A DNA stretch of 21,964 bases from Verrucomicrobia bacterium UBA1200 (GTDB lineage: Bacteria > Verrucomicrobiota > Kiritimatiellia > RFP12 > UBA1067): positions 32,429-54,392 of the forward strand of contig DBXY01000011.1 of the NCBI GenBank assembly GCA_002309765.1. Reading direction: 5' to 3'. Positions 1 through 7,202 of this stretch are shown here, one piece after another (within the stretch, counting starts at the first letter, position 1; the number at the start of each line of letters is the position of its first letter). The translations under genes were made by a program, and so were the position numbers. The notes beneath the pieces were generated by a model. It was given only the letters and a program-made list of their open reading frames with translations, had not been told where the DNA came from and did no database searches.

Positions 1-25
1 CCTTCAGCCACTCGGCCACCTCTCC
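1..25 (-). tRNA. tRNA-Ser, 5' end only (runs off the window)
   Basis: Read on the minus strand, bases 25 to 1 give GGAGAGG (acceptor strand), TG (positions 8-9), then GCCGAGTGGCTGAAGG (D arm). This is the typical start of a bacterial class II tRNA-Ser. The anticodon, variable arm and 3' half lie outside the window, so the isoacceptor cannot be read. tRNA-Leu, the other common class II tRNA, usually has a different 5' end. A good promoter lies just upstream at 55-83. Confidence 0.85.
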
Positions 26-54
26 GCTACCTGATTTCGAACAAAGTGGGGAGT

Positions 55-83
55 AATATACACTATAGCGGTACGGTTTGCAA
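55..83 (-). promoter_or_regulatory. sigma70-type promoter for tRNA-Ser
   Basis: On the minus strand a -35 box TTGCAA (83-78) is followed by exactly 17 nt and a -10 box TATATT (60-55). Transcription would start near position 48, about 23 nt before the first tRNA base. The boxes and spacing are seen directly. The promoter role is inferred from the consensus match and position. Confidence 0.6.
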
Positions 84-124
84 GCAGAATCTGCCGTTTT
101 TTTGGAAATTTTGGTCATGCCGTT

Positions 125-553
125 TTAAGGGCTATAAGCGCTCAATATCGCAGAAGCGACTACCGCCCCAGAAGCGTCGAGAATCCCGCAGTCAAACGAG
201 GCAAACCCGTCGTCGAAAAAAAGCAGTGAGCAACGAATGCGGTAGGTGGCGCCGCTACGGAAAAAGGGGACGGACAACGTTAGGTTGCGAGATCCCAGCA
301 CATAACCGATCCTCGGTTCGCGACCTTCCGAACGCGCCTTCAACCCGGCGTAACAGGCCACGGTCTGCGCCATATACTCCAACGCCGCCACGTTCGGCAC
401 CCCGCCCAAAGCGTGGTCGAAAAACACATCGCCGGAACCAACGGTAACCTCGGCGACCACGCCTTCAGGAGAGAACGAATCCGCGTCATAATCTGTGAGC
501 AGAATCATCGGGGCGCGGTGCGGCAAGATTTGATCCAACGGATATTTATCCAC
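125..553 (-). CDS. ApeP-like hot-dog fold 3-hydroxyacyl-ACP dehydratase
   Basis: The 142-residue product resembles the small FabZ-like dehydratases of aryl polyene clusters (ApeP). These are expected to dehydrate a 3-hydroxyacyl-ACP during chain elongation in the cytoplasm. Visible hallmarks are LPHRAPMILL near residues 10-19, which matches the family's opening PH-x-x-PM motif, and a central hot-dog helix VAALEYMAQTVA (55-66), where Glu59 is in the place of the FabZ catalytic glutamate. The start is GTG at 553, preceded at good spacing by GGGAGG. It overlaps the end of the ketosynthase gene by 8 bp (GTGGATAA), so the two are probably translationally coupled. It is the last gene before the tRNA. 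No apeQ- or apeR-like gene follows within the window. A generic FabZ-related thioester enzyme is the main alternative. Confidence 0.75.
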   Translation of the reverse strand: MDKYPLDQILPHRAPMILLTDYDADSFSPEGVVAEVTVGSGDVFFDHALGGVPNVAALEYMAQTVACYAGLKARSEGREPRIGYVLGSRNLTLSVPFFRSGATYRIRCSLLFFDDGFASFDCGILDASGAVVASAILSAYSP

Positions 554-1667
554 AGCGCGGCCTCCCGATGATCACGCTGGCGTTGCTGCCGCCAAACGCG
601 AAGGAGTTGGAAATCGCCGCGTCGACGCGGCAAACATCCCCAATCCGCGCCAAGCGCAACGGCGGCAATTGCGGGTCAACCGGCGACCGGTTCAGGTGCG
701 GCAGCAACCGGCCGTCCGACTTGAGCATCAGCCAGCAAAGCCCGACCTCAATCGCCCCGGCCGCGCCAAGGGCGTGCCCGGTCATGGTTTTGGTGGAGGA
801 GCAATACGGACCGTCGCCGAACACCTCATAAACCGCCGCACTCTCCATCCGGTCGTTGTAAACCGTTCCAGTGCCGTGGAGATTGACGTAACCGACCGCA
901 GCGGGCTCCAAACCGGCGTCGGCCAGCGCCAAACGCATCGCGGCCACCGCTCCGGAGCCGTCGGGCTTAGGCGCGGTAAGATGGTAGGCGTCCGAACTCT
1001 CCCCAACCCCAAGCAGAGCCACGTCGCCGCCATCGCGTTCCATAACAAACACCGCCGCGCCTTCCCCCAGATTAATCCCCCCGCGCTCAACGCCGAGCGG
1101 ATCGCAGGCCGCATGGCTCAACGCCTCCAAGGAGTTAAAGCCGCAAAACACCAGACGAGTGTAGCTGTCAACCCCGCCGACCAAGACCGCGTCACAAACG
1201 CCGGTCGCGATCAACCGGCGGGCGGTGGCAAAAACTTTGGCGCTGGAGGAACAGGCAGTGGAGACGGTCAACGCTGGTCCGGCCAGGCCGCACCAGCGGC
1301 GCAAAAAACGCGCGGGTATTGACATATCGATCCGGCTGCGGTTCAGCGTGAACTCTTCCATCGTGGAGTTGCTGGTCCCAAGCGCCACGCCGATACGCTC
1401 CGCCGGATAACGGGACTTCAACGCGTCCAACGGAGCGCGCAACTGCTCCGCGCAAGCCGCCAGCAGGGCTTGGCAACGGCAGTCGAAACGCGCCGCAAAA
1501 TCATCGACCAACGGCGCCATGCCGAACGGGGAGGCCGCTCCTTCCGGCAACACGCCGCGCCATTCGGACATTCCCCCGGAGTCACCCGCCAGAGCGCGGC
1601 GGATGATTTCGCCGTTCGACCCGCCCAAGGCGCACACCATTCCCAACGCCGACAAGCTTACCGTCAT
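546..1667 (-). CDS. beta-ketoacyl-ACP synthase, ApeO/FabF-like
   Basis: The 373-residue protein is a thiolase-fold ketosynthase that condenses malonyl-ACP with an acyl chain. The catalytic Cys is C139 in VSTACSSS. The two histidines are H264 in NLHGTGT and H298 in TGHALGAAGA. The supporting Lys is K293, and the C-terminal FGGSNAS loop is at 358-364. All active-site residues are present, so it should be active. It is shorter than FabF (about 410 residues), with a reduced N-terminal half like ApeO ketosynthases. The ATG at 1667 lies 5 nt after the ilvH stop with only a weak Shine-Dalgarno, so expression probably depends on ilvBH translation. It pairs with the following dehydratase in the same order as apeO-apeP. 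The assignment to the ketosynthase family is secure, but aryl polyene synthesis is inference. Confidence 0.85.
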   Translation of the reverse strand: MTVSLSALGMVCALGGSNGEIIRRALAGDSGGMSEWRGVLPEGAASPFGMAPLVDDFAARFDCRCQALLAACAEQLRAPLDALKSRYPAERIGVALGTSNSTMEEFTLNRSRIDMSIPARFLRRWCGLAGPALTVSTACSSSAKVFATARRLIATGVCDAVLVGGVDSYTRLVFCGFNSLEALSHAACDPLGVERGGINLGEGAAVFVMERDGGDVALLGVGESSDAYHLTAPKPDGSGAVAAMRLALADAGLEPAAVGYVNLHGTGTVYNDRMESAAVYEVFGDGPYCSSTKTMTGHALGAAGAIEVGLCWLMLKSDGRLLPHLNRSPVDPQLPPLRLARIGDVCRVDAAISNSFAFGGSNASVIIGRPRCG

Positions 1668-1672
1668 GACGG

Positions 1673-2155
1673 CTACTCACGGTTAACCGCGATCACGCCC
1701 GACCGCGAGATATCCACCACCTCATACGAACTCAACAGCCGCAGAAAATCAGAGACGTCATCCTGGTTGCCAACCATTTGGATGGTCACGGAATCTTCCC
1801 GCACCGCGACAATCCGGGCGCTGAACAACGCCGCCAGATCCACCAACTCGGCACGCACGTGGTGGTCGTCGGTGGCGACCCGCACCAGAATCAGTTCGCG
1901 GTTCAAATGGCGCCGGTTGGTCATATTCATCACCTTTATCACGTCAACCTGCTTGGCAAGCTGGCGCGTAACCTGGGTGATGACCTGGGCGTCGCCCGGC
2001 ACCACAATGGTCATATTGGAGACCGTGGGATCGGCAGTGGGGCCGACATTCAAAGTTTCAATGTTGTAACCGCGACCCGAAATCAGACCGACGATCCTGG
2101 CCAGCACACCGGGACGGTTCTCAACCAGACAATTGATGATGTGGTTGTTGCTCAT
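1673..2155 (-). CDS. ilvH: acetolactate synthase small (regulatory) subunit
   Basis: The 160-residue product matches the IlvH/IlvN family. An N-terminal ACT domain (about 5-78) carries the NRPGVLARIVGLISGRGYNI stretch that forms the valine-binding interface. A C-terminal ALS small-subunit domain follows (about 84-158). The subunit activates the large subunit and gives feedback inhibition by valine. The ATG start has a near-perfect AGGAGG about 6 nt upstream. It lies 13 nt downstream of ilvB, as usual for the family, and is followed after 5 nt by a ketosynthase, which is not usual. The length is normal. Confidence 0.95.
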   Translation of the reverse strand: MSNNHIINCLVENRPGVLARIVGLISGRGYNIETLNVGPTADPTVSNMTIVVPGDAQVITQVTRQLAKQVDVIKVMNMTNRRHLNRELILVRVATDDHHVRAELVDLAALFSARIVAVREDSVTIQMVGNQDDVSDFLRLLSSYEVVDISRSGVIAVNRE

Positions 2156-2168
2156 CGGGTTCCTCCTG

Positions 2169-3944
2169 TCACACCGTACGGTTAATGATGTCGGCGACCG
2201 TTCCGCCCGGCGGGATCATCGGGTAAACGTTGGCGGTTGGCGACACTATGCATTCCACCACCTGTACCCCGCCAGACGAGAAAGCCCGTTCCAGCGCGGG
2301 AACCAACTCGGCCTCGCTGGAGACTCGGCAAGCGGTTGCTCCGTGCGCCTCGGCCAGCTTCACAAAGTCCGGCAGGAATCCCGGACGGTCCGGCACCCCT
2401 TCATTGGCGGTACGCCCGGTCTGGGAGATGCTGACCCCGCTGTAGCGTTTACCGTAGAACAGCTCTTGCCACTGGCGGACCATCCCCAGACAACCATTGT
2501 TAAGAATCACCATCACCAGCGGCAGCCGGTGTTCAACCGCCACCACCAGCTCCTGAAAATTCATCTGCGCCCCGCCGTCGCCGGAAATGCACACCACGGT
2601 GTCGCGGCGGTTTCCGAACTTCGCGCCAATCGCGGCCGGCAGGCCGAATCCCATCGTGCCCAATCCCCCGGAACTTATGAAATGGCGGGGTTTGGTGCAG
2701 GGGTAATACTGCGCCGACCACATCTGATTCTGGCCGACGTCGGTAACCACCACGGCACGGCCTTTGGTCAGCTCGTAGATCCGCTCCACAACCGTTTGCG
2801 GCATCAGTTCGCCTTCCCGGCGCGGGTAGGTGAAGGGGTAACGGCTTCTCCAGCGGTTGATCTGCTCCAGCCACTCCCGATGGCTGGCGGGTTTAATTTC
2901 CGCCGCCAAAGCCTCAAACACCTCGCGCAAATCGCCGTGGATCGACAAATCCGGCTGGACCGTCTTACCAAGCGAGGAGATGTCGATATCAATGTGGACA
3001 ATCTTGGCTTTCGGGGCAAACTTGTCAGCCTTACCGATCACGCGGTCATCAAAACGCGCCCCGGCGGAAATCAGCAAATCGCAACGGGCTGCGGCGTAAT
3101 TGGCGGCCACGCTACCGTGCATGCCCACCATGCGCAGGGAAAGCGGATCGTTGTCCGGGAACACCCCCAACGCCATCAAAGTGGCGCACACCGGAATGCC
3201 CGCTTTGCGGGCAACGGCCGCCACCGCGTCCGAGGCGTTGGCGGCAACCGCCCCGCCTCCGACGTAAAGCAGCGGCGATTCGGAGTGGTTGACCGCATCG
3301 GCCAGATCGCGGATCTGCGCCGGATCAACCTTGTAAACGGGGTTGTAGGACCGCATCTTCACTCGATGCGGCGTCTTGGCTGCGGTCTTAGCCTTCTGAA
3401 GATCGGCCGGAATGTCAATCACAACAGGACCGGGCTTGCCGGTGGTGGCAATGTAGAAAGCCTTGGCAATGGTTTCGGGTATCTCATCCACGCTGCGGAT
3501 CAAGAAATTGTGCTTGGTGACCGAGCGGGTGATTCCGGAGACGTCCGCCTCCTGGAACGAATCGTTGCCGATCTTGGCCAAAGCGACCTGGCCACAAATG
3601 CAGATCAGCGGCACGCCGTCCATGAAAGCGGTGGCCAACCCGGTAACGGTATTGGTAGCCCCGGGGCCGGAAGTGACCAGACAACACCCCGGGCGGCCGG
3701 TAGCACGGGCATAACCGTCCGCCATGTGCGTCGCCCCCTGCTCGTGGCGGCAAAGAATAAATTTAAAGGGGGAGTTCGCAAGGCAATCGAAAATTTCCAG
3801 CACCTGTCCGCCGGGATAGCCGAACAGCACTTCGCAGCCGGCGTCCACCAAACCGTCAACCACACACTGCGCCCCGCTTCTCAACTGCGGAATACGCTTT
3901 CTTGCGGCCACGCCGGGCCGCCCGGACCGTTTTTCGCTTTTCAT
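2169..3944 (-). CDS. ilvB: acetolactate synthase large (catalytic) subunit
   Basis: A ThDP-dependent enzyme that condenses two pyruvates to acetolactate (or pyruvate plus 2-oxobutyrate), the first common step of valine, leucine and isoleucine synthesis. The three-domain plan is visible. The ThDP-activating glutamate lies in RHEQGATHMADGYARATG, the FAD/middle domain includes SAGARFDDRVIGK, and the metal/ThDP motif runs from GDGGAQMNFQE to NNGCLGMVRQWQ. I chose the ATG at 3944 (591 residues), which has GGGGA 8 nt upstream, over an in-frame TTG at 3959. A terminator of rpsU lies just upstream and no clear sigma70 promoter was found. The partial rpsU readthrough needed for expression, or a weak promoter inside the terminator region, remains open. 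Confidence 0.95.
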   Translation of the reverse strand: MKSEKRSGRPGVAARKRIPQLRSGAQCVVDGLVDAGCEVLFGYPGGQVLEIFDCLANSPFKFILCRHEQGATHMADGYARATGRPGCCLVTSGPGATNTVTGLATAFMDGVPLICICGQVALAKIGNDSFQEADVSGITRSVTKHNFLIRSVDEIPETIAKAFYIATTGKPGPVVIDIPADLQKAKTAAKTPHRVKMRSYNPVYKVDPAQIRDLADAVNHSESPLLYVGGGAVAANASDAVAAVARKAGIPVCATLMALGVFPDNDPLSLRMVGMHGSVAANYAAARCDLLISAGARFDDRVIGKADKFAPKAKIVHIDIDISSLGKTVQPDLSIHGDLREVFEALAAEIKPASHREWLEQINRWRSRYPFTYPRREGELMPQTVVERIYELTKGRAVVVTDVGQNQMWSAQYYPCTKPRHFISSGGLGTMGFGLPAAIGAKFGNRRDTVVCISGDGGAQMNFQELVVAVEHRLPLVMVILNNGCLGMVRQWQELFYGKRYSGVSISQTGRTANEGVPDRPGFLPDFVKLAEAHGATACRVSSEAELVPALERAFSSGGVQVVECIVSPTANVYPMIPPGGTVADIINRTV

Positions 3945-3969
3945 CACATCATTCCCCAAAAGCTTCCTG

Positions 3970-4011
3970 AAAAAACCTTAAAGCCCACCCGGAACGTTCC
4001 GGATGGGCTTT
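3970..4011 (-). terminator. rho-independent terminator of rpsU
   Basis: Bases 3980-4011 are self-complementary apart from one C-A mismatch: AAAGCCCA, CCGGA, a central ACGT that can form the loop, TCCGG, TGGGCTTT. On the minus strand the hairpin is followed after four bases by six Ts (3975-3970). It lies 14 bp past the rpsU stop and before ilvB, so it should separate the two transcripts. Confidence 0.85.
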
Positions 4012-4025
4012 CTAGCGCAACTCGA

Positions 4026-4226
4026 TTACGCCATCTCGCGCATCAAACGACGGGAGTTGTTGCGGATGCGGGCTCGGGCTGATTTCTTACGAGCCTTCTC
4101 GCACGGCTTCTCGTAATAGCGGTTGTTACGCAACTGCTTAATCAGGCCCTCCTTGTCCATAATCTTCTTGAGCCGCTTCAGCGCGCGCTCAACAGATTCG
4201 CCCTTCTTCAATCGAATCAGAATCAC
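4026..4226 (-). CDS. rpsU: 30S ribosomal protein S21
   Basis: The small basic protein carries the S21 signature: RLKKGESVERALKRLKK, then a region ending in RYYEKPCEKARKK, and an Arg/Lys-rich C-terminus. S21 binds the small subunit near the anti-Shine-Dalgarno end of 16S rRNA and helps initiation. I chose the GTG at 4226 (66 residues) because S21 proteins begin only a few residues before the KKGES motif and AGGGGGT lies about 7 nt upstream. In-frame GTGs at 4235 and 4250 give longer forms with poorer ribosome-site spacing. The gene stands alone between a candidate promoter (4314-4343) and a strong terminator. Confidence 0.93.
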   Translation of the reverse strand: MILIRLKKGESVERALKRLKKIMDKEGLIKQLRNNRYYEKPCEKARKKSARARIRNNSRRLMREMA

Positions 4227-4313
4227 GCTTTTCACCCCCTTCCAAACCACCTCCGGCTTCCTGGGACACCATGTCCGGCAAAAAAGAAGCCTTCTCCGGT
4301 AAAGAGAAATAAA

Positions 4314-4343
4314 AGGATATCAAATTTTTTGATGCAAAGTCAA
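4314..4343 (-). promoter_or_regulatory. candidate rpsU promoter
   Basis: On the minus strand TTGACT (4343-4338) is followed by 18 nt and TATCCT (4319-4314), a 5/6 and 4/6 match to sigma70 boxes in a locally AT-rich stretch. The untranslated leader would be about 80 nt. The match is moderate and other spacings around GATATC are possible. Confidence 0.4.
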
Positions 4344-4407
4344 ACCGAAAATCCAATAAATCGGATTTTATCGATAGCCAAACCAATTTTTGCGCGACTC
4401 CGCGCCC

Positions 4408-4477
4408 AACGTAACTCTTTTTTAGCTGCAAAGGGCGCAAAGAAAAGTCATTAGCAGTAAACCGTCAAACTGTCGGG
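4408..4477 (+). repeat. dispersed repeat, copy A (short)
   Basis: This begins AACGTAACTC, has a T-run, then TTTAGCTGCAAAGGGCGCAA and AGTAAACCGTCAAACTGTC. The order T-run, TTTAGC(C/T)GCAAAG, GCAAAGAA, TTA, GTAAAC, CCGTCAAA is shared with copies at 4594 and 12134. Only one and a half of the terminal CCGTCAAA units are present. Confidence 0.75.
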
Positions 4478-4579
4478 AATGTTGCCAATGTGAAAATGTT
4501 GCCAGTACCAATTACCAATCCCCAATTTAGCCGCCGTAGCCTCGGTGTAGGCGGTTAACGAAGGAGGATTGGCAACATT
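4478..4579. repeat. small element bounded by a perfect 12-bp inverted repeat
   Basis: AATGTTGCCAAT at 4478-4489 is repeated in inverted orientation as ATTGGCAACATT at 4568-4579, enclosing 78 bp. A third partial copy, AATGTTGCCAGT, sits inside near 4495. No protein is encoded. The arrangement looks like a short non-autonomous element or a relic, but flanking target-site duplications are not obvious. Confidence 0.55.
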
Positions 4580-4593
4580 TAACACGGTCAAAA

Positions 4594-4752
4594 CAATTTG
4601 ATCAATGCAACTCTTTTTAGCCGCAAAGGGCGCAAAGGACGCAAAGAAGAATAATTAGCCGTAAACCGCCTAACCGTCAAACCATCCTCCTTCGCCAAGG
4701 CTTCGGTGGACAAGCCTAACCGTCAAACCGTCAAACTGTCAAACCGTCAAAC
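4594..4752 (+). repeat. dispersed repeat, copy B (long)
   Basis: It begins CAATTTGATCAATGCAACTC, then has TTTTTAGCCGCAAAGGGCGC and two further GCAAAG units. A short GTAAACCGCCTAACCGTCAA segment follows, then an inserted ATCCTCCTTCG-type piece (about 4683-4717). It ends in a tandem run of 9- to 10-bp units AACCGTCAA / AACTGTCAA, stopping 11 bp from the stop codon of the Nif3-like gene. It matches copy C at 12134-12278 in order and orientation. Confidence 0.8.
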
Positions 4753-4763
4753 GATCCAACGTA

Positions 4764-5522
4764 TCAATACTTTATTCCGAAATCTATCACTTCGGTTTCA
4801 ACCCCAAATCCCTGTTTTTGCACCAGCCGGCACAACGCCTTTACGCCCCAGGTTTCCGTGGCGTAATGTCCGGCGAAAACCACGTTCACGCCCCAGTTTT
4901 CGGCCTGGGTGTAACCCAGCAACCCCGGTTCGCCGGTAAAGTACGCGTCGAGGCCCAGTTCTGCCGCCTGTTCGACCATGTCCCCGGCACCGCCGGAAAC
5001 CACCCCGATGCGGCGGATTTTTTTCGGGCCGAAATCCAAACACTGGATATCCGGCGTGATATTACGGCGAACCAGATCGCAGAACGCGCTAAACTCCATC
5101 GCCCGGCGCAACTCCCCCGCGAAACCGATCAGCTGCCCATGGTATTCAAACGCGGGCCGTTTTCGCGTTACCCCCAGAATCCGGCACAGTTCGGCGTTGT
5201 TTCCGTAAACCGGGTGGGCGTCCAAAGGCAAATGCGCGGCGTAAACCGCCAAATCATGCTGAACCGCCAACGACACCAACCGGTAATTCATTCCGGTAAT
5301 GCGCTTGAGCGAATCTCCCCAGCTCAAACCGTGGTGGCATACCAGACAGTCCGCCCCGCAATCGACCGCCGCCTGGATGCCGCGCAAACTCGCGTCCACT
5401 CCGAAACAGATCTTCCGCACCTCGCCACGGTTTTCAATTTGCAGCCCGTTGTTCGACACGTCGTGGAAATTCTCCAGTTTCAAAACCGAGTCCAAAAATC
5501 CCGCCAGCTCTCTTGTCCGCAT
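4764..5522 (-). CDS. Nif3-like dinuclear metal centre protein
   Basis: The 252-residue protein belongs to the Nif3 / GTP cyclohydrolase type 2-like family, whose members form toroidal hexamers with two metal ions per subunit. Metal ligands are visible: H63 and H64 in CHHGLSWG, H97 and D101 in AAHLPLD, and H219 with E223 in GHYATE. The length is that of the short family form, without the inserted PII-like domain. The start ATG has GGGAG about 9 nt upstream. It is 16 nt behind the ComEC-type gene and closes the long operon. The cellular role of the family is not settled. A hydrolase activity on a cyclic or pterin-like substrate is family-based guesswork. Confidence 0.9.
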   Translation of the reverse strand: MRTRELAGFLDSVLKLENFHDVSNNGLQIENRGEVRKICFGVDASLRGIQAAVDCGADCLVCHHGLSWGDSLKRITGMNYRLVSLAVQHDLAVYAAHLPLDAHPVYGNNAELCRILGVTRKRPAFEYHGQLIGFAGELRRAMEFSAFCDLVRRNITPDIQCLDFGPKKIRRIGVVSGGAGDMVEQAAELGLDAYFTGEPGLLGYTQAENWGVNVVFAGHYATETWGVKALCRLVQKQGFGVETEVIDFGIKY

Positions 5523-5538
5523 TTTCCGTTCTCCCGTT

Positions 5539-7170
5539 TTACAGTTCCAGCCACTCCTCCGACTGCGGCGAATGGGCGCGCAGCCAGAAACCGAAATAAA
5601 CCAGACCGGCGTACCAAGCGCTCACCATCCAGTCGTCCCAGCGCGCGACCCGCATGGTTCCGCCGGGAATTGCCGCGGCTAACGCCGAGGCTTTAATCAT
5701 AATCCAGGTAAAGAATCCCGCCGCATGGTTGAAAACCGTGGCGATCGACTTGATTTTAGCGAACGCCATGCCCAGACAACCGTTACAAACCACGCCGACC
5801 GAACACGGCGCGATGGCCAGATTAGCCAAAAGCCCGCACGGAGCGAAACGCCCGAAATACGCCGCCGTCAACGGAATCGAGGCCAGCCATGCCGACAGCG
5901 ACACCGAGAAGGTACCCACCACGAAATATGCGACCGCCCTGACGCGCCGCCAGACCCGCCGCACGCTTTTCGGGGCGTTGGCGGCCTTGAGCAGGTTAAT
6001 GTGGCGGTCCAGCCAGCCTAAACGCAGAACACGCACCAGCCAGCCATAAATCGGCGACGTGAACAGCAACAATCCGCCCATCACCACGAATGACAGCCGG
6101 CATCCGGCGTCAAACAGCAATGACGGATGCCACAGGTAAACCGCGATCACCGTGGCGGACAGCACCGATATCCCGTCCGGGCGACGGCAAAACAGCGGGG
6201 CGGAGAGAAACATCAGCGCCATCGCGCAAGCCCGCACCGCGCTCGGCCGCGCACCGGTTACCGCCGTGTACAGGATCAGCACCGGGGCGACGAAAAAAAA
6301 CTGGTAACGGCGCTGCACGCCAAAAACCGTTACCGCCGACACCAGGATCAGCGCCATCATGCCGATGTGCAACCCGGAGATCGCAAACACGTGGATGGTG
6401 CCGGAATTCGCGAAAACCTTGCGCATCGCGGGGGGAATCTCATTGCGCTCGCCCAGCAGCATCGCCTGGATCAAGTTCGGTATGCTGCCCCAATCTTCAA
6501 TTCCGGCGGTAACCCGGCGTACCGCGTCCGCGCGCAACCGGTCGGCGCGGTTTTTCCAAGTGGTGGCTTCCACGGCGGTCTGCAAACGCTTTGCCCCTTC
6601 CCAGCGGGTATTTAACCGAATGGCCGGCAAACCGTGGCGGTCTTCCGCGCGGTGGACGGTTCCTTTCACCGACCAGACCTCGCCCGGTTTCGGGCGGTGG
6701 CCGCCGTAAGCGGGATGACTGTCAAACCATTGCACCGACACCTGGGAACGTTTTACCGCCGCGCCGCTCTCCGCGGACAAGGTCTCTGCATTGAAAAGAT
6801 ACCGAACCCCGAGACCACGGGTGCGCCGAACCTTTACCGGGTTACCGATGCGGCAAACAAAGGTCTCGTTCTTCTGAACCGAATGCAACCGGTTAAACTC
6901 GCTCGCGCGGAGACGCAAATCGATGTCTGCGCTGGCGAACCCCGCCAGCATCCCGCAAAAACATAACCGGACAACTAACCTTAAGGTAGTTTTTCTGAAC
7001 TCGGCAACCAACCAGACCAGCATGCTTGCGGCCAACAACCAAGGTGACAGGTCCGGCGGCTCATACCCGCAGGCAAGTCCCAGCAGCACCCCGGCCGCCA
7101 CCGCAACCAACGGCCGACGGGACACGGTATCGGGAAGCATCGCACTCAAATTAAAGGCGGTAAAACGCAT
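5539..7170 (-). CDS. ComEC/Rec2-type competence membrane protein, without nuclease domain
   Basis: The 543-residue protein has an N-terminal pair of membrane segments (about 20-80), an extracytoplasmic OB-like DUF4131 region (about 100-190), and the Competence core beginning about 230. Core motifs are FANSGTIHVFAISGLHIGMM (253-272), GARPSAVRACAMALMFL (306-322) and LLFDAGCRLSFVVMGG (351-366). ComEC moves single-stranded DNA across the inner membrane during transformation. Full-length ComEC has about 750 residues and ends in a metallo-beta-lactamase-like nuclease domain. This protein ends right after the membrane core, so strand degradation would need another protein. The downstream sequence shows no remnant of that domain. 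The start ATG lies 32 nt after the lipid kinase gene. Confidence 0.9.
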   Translation of the reverse strand: MRFTAFNLSAMLPDTVSRRPLVAVAAGVLLGLACGYEPPDLSPWLLAASMLVWLVAEFRKTTLRLVVRLCFCGMLAGFASADIDLRLRASEFNRLHSVQKNETFVCRIGNPVKVRRTRGLGVRYLFNAETLSAESGAAVKRSQVSVQWFDSHPAYGGHRPKPGEVWSVKGTVHRAEDRHGLPAIRLNTRWEGAKRLQTAVEATTWKNRADRLRADAVRRVTAGIEDWGSIPNLIQAMLLGERNEIPPAMRKVFANSGTIHVFAISGLHIGMMALILVSAVTVFGVQRRYQFFFVAPVLILYTAVTGARPSAVRACAMALMFLSAPLFCRRPDGISVLSATVIAVYLWHPSLLFDAGCRLSFVVMGGLLLFTSPIYGWLVRVLRLGWLDRHINLLKAANAPKSVRRVWRRVRAVAYFVVGTFSVSLSAWLASIPLTAAYFGRFAPCGLLANLAIAPCSVGVVCNGCLGMAFAKIKSIATVFNHAAGFFTWIMIKASALAAAIPGGTMRVARWDDWMVSAWYAGLVYFGFWLRAHSPQSEEWLEL

Positions 7171-7202
7171 CCTTACCGATCTCCCCGCCGCTTACGCCGC
7201 GA

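Larger units (their letters stand above)
4227..4763. other. repeat-rich intergenic region between nif3-like gene and rpsU
   Basis: No believable gene is present in these 537 bases. The part nearest rpsU (4227-4380) is AT-richer and holds its untranslated leader and promoter. The rest holds two copies of a dispersed repeat (4408-4477 and 4594-4752), a 12-bp inverted repeat pair, and an oppositely oriented pair of ATCCTCCTTCG-containing segments (about 4530-4570 and 4683-4717). A reading frame at 4189-4440 overlaps rpsU and has no family likeness or ribosome site. Confidence 0.7.

Noticed and set aside
46..447. Plus-strand Arg-rich frame at the left edge
   Set aside because: Composition is typical of an antisense shadow. 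It overlaps the tRNA promoter and the dehydratase gene.
125..1667. A full aryl polyene gene cluster
   Set aside because: Only a ketosynthase and a dehydratase are present. The other flank is ilvBH and the far side is a tRNA. At most it is a two-gene relic or module within this window.
2133..4082. Long plus-strand open frame opposite ilvB (649 codons)
   Set aside because: It is the antisense of a well-supported ilvB, rich in His, Arg and Gly with no family likeness or ribosome site. GC-rich codon use of the real gene explains the absence of stops.
4189..4440. Minus-strand frame upstream of and overlapping rpsU
   Set aside because: It overlaps rpsU in another frame, spans its leader and promoter, and has no homology I can recognise.
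4706..4939. Plus-strand frame starting in the CCGTCAAA tail
   Set aside because: The first third is translated tandem repeat (NRQTVKLSNRQT) and the rest is antisense to the Nif3-like gene.
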